From the NCBI GenBank assembly GCA_004369085.1, contig ML210193.1:62001-126000 (forward strand): a stretch of 64,000 bases of DNA, given 5' to 3'. Positions 60,246-64,000 of this stretch are shown piece after piece. A program made the translations under genes and the position numbers. This stretch comes from Coprinopsis marcescibilis (Eukaryota > Basidiomycota > Agaricomycetes > Agaricales > Psathyrellaceae). The stretch's first letter is position 1. Each line of letters begins with the position of its first letter. The notes beneath the pieces are model-generated. The model was not told the DNA's origin and searched no databases. It saw nothing but the letters and a program-made list of their open reading frames with translations.

Positions 60246-62143
60246 ACGGCAACCAGGGCCAACTCACGCGACCTTCATATAATCTCGAGGTGAGTTCGAA
60301 CCTTTTCCTCGCATGACATCGCACGCTTAATGGCCGCCACAATATGAAGGCCAATGCCCGTGAATCCAGGAAATTATCTGGCTTTGAACTCCGAGTGGCA
60401 GGTTTCATATAGAACTTCTCTTTTGCCTCGCCTCACGAGGTTCTCGATTACCGGGCGGGAGACAAGGGTACGTACGGGTGGACGCTTTTCGCTCATACGG
60501 GGGTTGTTTACCGCGCTAGCCTCCTCGGTGTAATATGCCATTTTGCCTGCCATGTGTATAGTGCCTTTTCGCTTTGGAAAGTTTGCCAAGTGACGGGTGA
60601 CCTGGAATCATGGTGACCTCGTGGGGGTGTGGACGGAAATGACTGACAGGCTCATACATAGGACGTGAAGCACTCTATGGAAACTTTGAAAGCAATATCA
60701 AGATACATATCTAGAGACGCGTGCAAGTATGAGCAGGAATGGCTGGTGGACGGCAAGCGCAAAGGACCCACAACGCTCCGAATTTAGACCATGGTAGTAT
60801 CAGGTGGTGCTCACGCACTGTAACACCTATAGACAGCACTTAATCTACGGCTATGGTCCCAGGAACTCGGTGCATCCCGATGCCATGTGCGACGGTTACC
60901 GTCTTCCTGGGATTGTTGACTAAGAGCCACTGCGAGCAAACAAGAGAGATCATAACTGAGTCGTTGTGCTTGTGCGTGTGTACTGTGCTTCTTCTTCTCG
61001 ACTCGTGAAGCTCTTTCGCCGTGGCTAGAACAATGGGACGAGCTCAATAGGGCTTTGGCGGCGATCAACAGCTCGCAAGTACATTGTAAGGGATGTTCGA
61101 GGTTTCGTCTATCAACTTGAGTCTTTGTTACCCTTTCAGTCTTCTAAAGAAGTCAATCCATAACCGAGCAGCAAGAGTGGTCGTGCCCTTGGCAGCAGGC
61201 GCTGCATTTTCAACCCCGATAGCTACTGAAAACGGTGTATTAGTCCTGTACAGGTCCACTAACGGTTTCATGTTCTTTAAAGGTGCGAAGACATAACGTG
61301 TGGATCAAGTTCTGATTCCTATCGCATCGCAGATGTGTCAAGCCCTTTCCCGCTCCAGCCTGTGGTGCGTAGTATGGAGCGACTGAGAATTCTGGCTGTG
61401 AAAATCTTTCTTTCTTCTTTCTGGAATGTATTCGAGGTTTGGCTCTGGTATAGCAGGTCCCCGTATCTACTGGCACCGAGGACCTAAAACTGATCGGCGT
61501 AGTAAAATCAAAATTCGCGCAAAAATGTCCGAAAACCAGCAGCTGTCCGGACTCCGAATATGCCACAAGCCATTTCTCGGCAGCAACCTCAGGTTTGGAG
61601 CGTCGCTGGTCATGAATAATGGGCTTCTTTGTTGCTTTATCCGCGCCGAACTCCAGGTCGTCGCACCCAGTACAACAGACGGAGCTGCAAAGTGTCACGG
61701 ATGTGTCGTGTACAGCTACTTTTCCAGGTGGGCTCCGTCCTCGTTTTCCCTTTTGTTATATCGTATCATTCATGACTTTCAGAAGCTGTGATGTAGTTTT
61801 CTAAGCGACGAATCGCCGCTGGGGATGCTTTTGTAATGTCCGTCTTGATGTTTGCTCGTAATCCTCGTTCCTTCGAGACGCAATCCCCTGATCCCGCCAG
61901 CACCATTTTCGAAAATAATGCAAGATTCCGATTGGTCTCGGGACCCAGCCTGGGGGCTCTTACTGGAACCTCCGAAACGATCAGGTGAACATCTCCGTCA
62001 ACTGCTAGCGAAGCGCAAATAGCGTTATGGTTTCTGCGTAGCTTCTATGTATGCTCTCAGAAAGCCGCCCTCTTCCTCCAAGAGCGGAAATTGACGTGTT
62101 TATGTGGTGAAAGACGCCGTCTGTACTACTCCGTCCGAACAGC

Positions 62144-62150
62144 TATAAAG
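62144..62150 (+). promoter_or_regulatory. TATA box of the small Cys-rich gene
   Basis: TATAAAG is located 99 bp before the ATG at 62243; a pyrimidine-rich leader follows. Confidence 0.5.
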
Positions 62151-62242
62151 CCTTGGGGTTCTTTGGTATTTTTGCCTCATCAACAAACTCCCTCTATATC
62201 TACTTGCAGTTAAACGTGCACCGTCACTCTTCCGCCACCGCA

Positions 62243-62726
62243 ATGTCTTCGTCCACTTTGGTCGCCACTTCCTCCAGGGGCACTACTGCCACTGCCACCA
62301 ACAATGCCCTCTTCTGCTCTTGCAAACATGAACGCCACGATCATGCCCTGATTCGCTGCGGTTGCTCCTACGACGCGGCCAACATTACCGACAAAACCAG
62401 CCGTCCCGTTGACGACGCCTATCACCGTCTCTGGTGCAGTACCTGCCTCAAGTTCTGCTCCAAGGACGCTTGCTGCCCTTCGGCATTGCCTCAGCTCTGT
62501 GTCACAGAGGCAAGGGGTTTCAGCCTCCTACGACTTCCGCTCAAGATTGTCACCATTTCCATTTGTGAGTCTTACGCAAATGTTTAACCGAGCACACACT
62601 AACGCGGACGCGTCGCGAATAGGTATATTGGCTGCCGTTCGCAGCTGGGTGGGAGGCTCGTTGTTTTTCTGGATGAAGCCCGCTGCCATCGACCTCCCCA
62701 CCGAGAAGAGCCCTTTGTTGGCTTGA
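62243..62726 (+). CDS. Small Cys-rich protein with hydrophobic C-terminal segment, unrecognised
   Basis: Two exons: 62243-62564 and 62623-62726; 426 nt, 141 residues. Starts MSSSTLVATSSRGTTATATN, then a Cys/His cluster (FCSCKHERHDHALIRCGCSY, LWCSTCLKFCSKDACC) with ten Cys in about 65 residues, suggesting metal binding or disulfides. The second exon encodes ILAAVRSWVGGSLFFWMKPA, a possible membrane or amphipathic segment. No N-terminal signal peptide is visible, so a secreted effector-type role is not supported. Splice ends are GTGAGT and AATAG. A TATA box and a leader in the right place support a real gene. Family unknown. Confidence 0.5.
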
Positions 62727-63258
62727 ATGAACAGCCAATCCGAGACGAGCACCGGAACAACCTTACTTCCCATATGGAATATGCCTATATTTTCCTATGC
62801 CCATCATCATCATAATCTCGTCAGAACGATTCTAGGCCCCGATCCCATGTCACTGCATCATCTACTACCTATTGGACGAAATGTCTGACCACCAATTCTA
62901 TATGAACTCGGCCCTTTCATCTTTGATTATCTTACGGCGTTGCATAATTATCCTCTCCCAGATCCCTAGTCGATATGATACATTCTCACTTAGTTACAGA
63001 CGCGCTGGCGTGCTTCCAGTTATTTAAGAGGCGTACTATACATTCCGAGCTATTTAGTTGCATGGCAATGACGATACACACAGAAATTCACAGGCGACGA
63101 TCTTATCTAGACCCGAAGAACTTCCTTGCCCATTATTGGAACGCCAGCGTTTCACGTAAACGTCAATGAACATGTACATTTAGGTTTTGGAGCTTGCCGG
63201 CGGAATAAAGGCCTAGGTCGCAAAAGGGTGTGAATCTCGAAGCTAGAATTTGTCTGGT
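62727..63258. other. Convergent 3' flanks, no gene seen
   Basis: Between the Cys-rich gene (plus) and the RPA49 gene (minus). Only short frames. Confidence 0.5.
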
Positions 63259-64000
63259 CTAGTTGGCTCGCCGCCGCTTAGGCTTAGGGAATTCGACTGG
63301 TACATTCAGAACGGCCCGCTTTTGATCGGCTACGCTGTCAGGTAAACCCAGCTTAGTCCTTTCTCGCTCGGTAAGCTTGACAATTTTACACCCTGGAAAA
63401 GAAGGTTAATTTAATGAGAAAGTGAGGGTTCGGACCTTAGGGGACCCAGACTTACCGAGAGATCTGAACAGCTGGTTGACCCTGGAAGGGATTGTTAGCG
63501 CCTTATCAACGTGATATGTAGATAATGGGCCACATACTCGGCAGTTTTCATACTCAGATCTGCAGCCAGCAGCTCCGTGTTGGTGGCAAATTTGTCGACC
63601 TTGAGGCAAAGTGCAAACATGTGCGTCAGCAAGTTGGTTTTAGTAGTGGATGTTGCTTGATATCTGGGATGCGTGAAGATTAGGTTTCGTTCCGAGTAGC
63701 TCGAATTGGACAAATTACGGACGTTGTGGATCCTCTGGGAACCTCCGTGAACCTGGAAAGCAGACTATCCGCAACGATACTAGGTAACGAGGAAAGCTTC
63801 TCCTGGATCTGATCCTTGCTGATCTCTTTTCGCGAACTCGCTTGTCTGAATGCAAGCATGCCTGAGATGTAGAGCAGGATTTTCCTGAAAGCGGGGTTTA
63901 GAATTACGGGAAGTCAGAGCAAAACTGACAGAGAAGGCACGTACAGAGTCTTTTTGTTTGACTTGCTGGAAGAAGAGTTGCCTAAAGCGTTTATGTGTTC
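63259..64000 (-). CDS. RPA49: RNA polymerase I subunit RPA49 (C-terminal part; 5' end outside window)
   Basis: Visible exons: 63945-64000 (cut by the window edge), 63723-63884, 63538-63663, 63456-63481, 63259-63392. They read in one phase: LKILLYISGMLAFRQASSRK, EKLSSLPSIVADSLLSRFTE, LLTHMFALCLKVDKFATNTE, LLAADLSMKTAEVNQLFRSL, GCKIVKLTERERTKLGLPDS and the end AVLNVPVEFPKPKRRRAN. This matches the tandem winged-helix half of A49-type Pol I subunits (PAF53 in animals), which with RPA34 stimulates initiation and elongation on rDNA. The N-terminal dimerisation domain would lie beyond 64000. It lies about 11 kb from UTP10, another rRNA-production gene. Confidence 0.87.

Larger units (their letters stand above)
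56292..62242. other. Gene-poor stretch of 6 kb
   Basis: The first few hundred bp upstream of 56291 are the kinase promoter. Beyond that only short frames on both strands occur, none convincing. Around 59449-60091 two plus-strand frames (CHPCHTQFFIDKRFKLPSSK and RYLYLPDPDAERRHPVSVRI) have some protein character and could be remains of a gene. A strong inverted repeat lies at 60211-60245. No transposase, reverse transcriptase or terminal repeats were recognised. Confidence 0.4.

Noticed and set aside
61240..61698. Minus-strand frame of 152 codons
   Set aside because: No recognisable domain, and other frames are open over part of it; composition looks random.

Overview
The window is nuclear DNA of a filamentous fungus, most likely an agaricomycete basidiomycete. 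Support: about 50% GC, genes cut by many short introns (about 45-60 nt) with GT-AG and occasional GC-AG ends, several micro-exons of 12-24 nt, and families typical of the group (expanded 2OG-Fe(II) oxygenases, P450s, long Ser/Pro-rich kinases). No CRISPR array, bacterial operon, rRNA, convincing tRNA or intact transposon was seen. All exon models below were built by hand from splice signals; for every gene with a closed model the spliced length is a multiple of three.

Layout. 1-9.2 kb has no long open frame. A chain of short exons at 3.27-6.67 kb (+) probably marks an unrecognised membrane-type protein, with a weaker candidate at 6.82-7.41 kb. 9.28-11.80 kb (-) is an 18-exon APC-superfamily permease. 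13.0-17.1 kb (-) is a 1298-residue coiled-coil protein with a Cut12-like motif. 17.8-24.0 kb (-) is a tandem array of three prolyl-4-hydroxylase-like 2OG-Fe(II) oxygenase genes: two intact and one that has lost its catalytic exons. 25.9-28.7 kb (+) is a rhodanese plus dual-specificity phosphatase of MAPK-phosphatase type, followed by choline-phosphate cytidylyltransferase (29.0-30.6 kb, +). 30.6-35.2 kb is gene-poor. 35.2-37.4 kb (+) is an intact P450, facing two tandem SRPBCC-fold genes (37.9-39.7 kb, -). Small proteins of unknown function follow at 40.0-40.6 and 41.5-42.0 kb (-), then a BAG/IQ co-chaperone-like protein (42.9-44.1 kb, +). 44.5-52.2 kb (+) is the 29-exon UTP10 gene, tail-to-tail with a CRIB-domain PAK-like kinase (52.4-56.3 kb, -). 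56.3-62.2 kb is another gene-poor stretch. It is followed by a small Cys-rich protein gene (62.2-62.7 kb, +) and the 3' part of RNA polymerase I subunit RPA49 (63.3 kb to the window end, -).

How genes relate: UTP10 and RPA49 both serve rRNA production. The phosphatase and the CRIB kinase are signalling genes of MAPK and Rho-GTPase type. The P450 and SRPBCC pair could form a small metabolic neighbourhood, but nothing else in the window supports a biosynthetic cluster. The most unusual points are the oxygenase copy that lost its active site by an intron-to-intron deletion, the 18-nt micro-exon carrying the iron-binding HxD motif, a perfect 21-bp triplication inside UTP10, and a PAK-like kinase with altered catalytic-loop and DFG residues.
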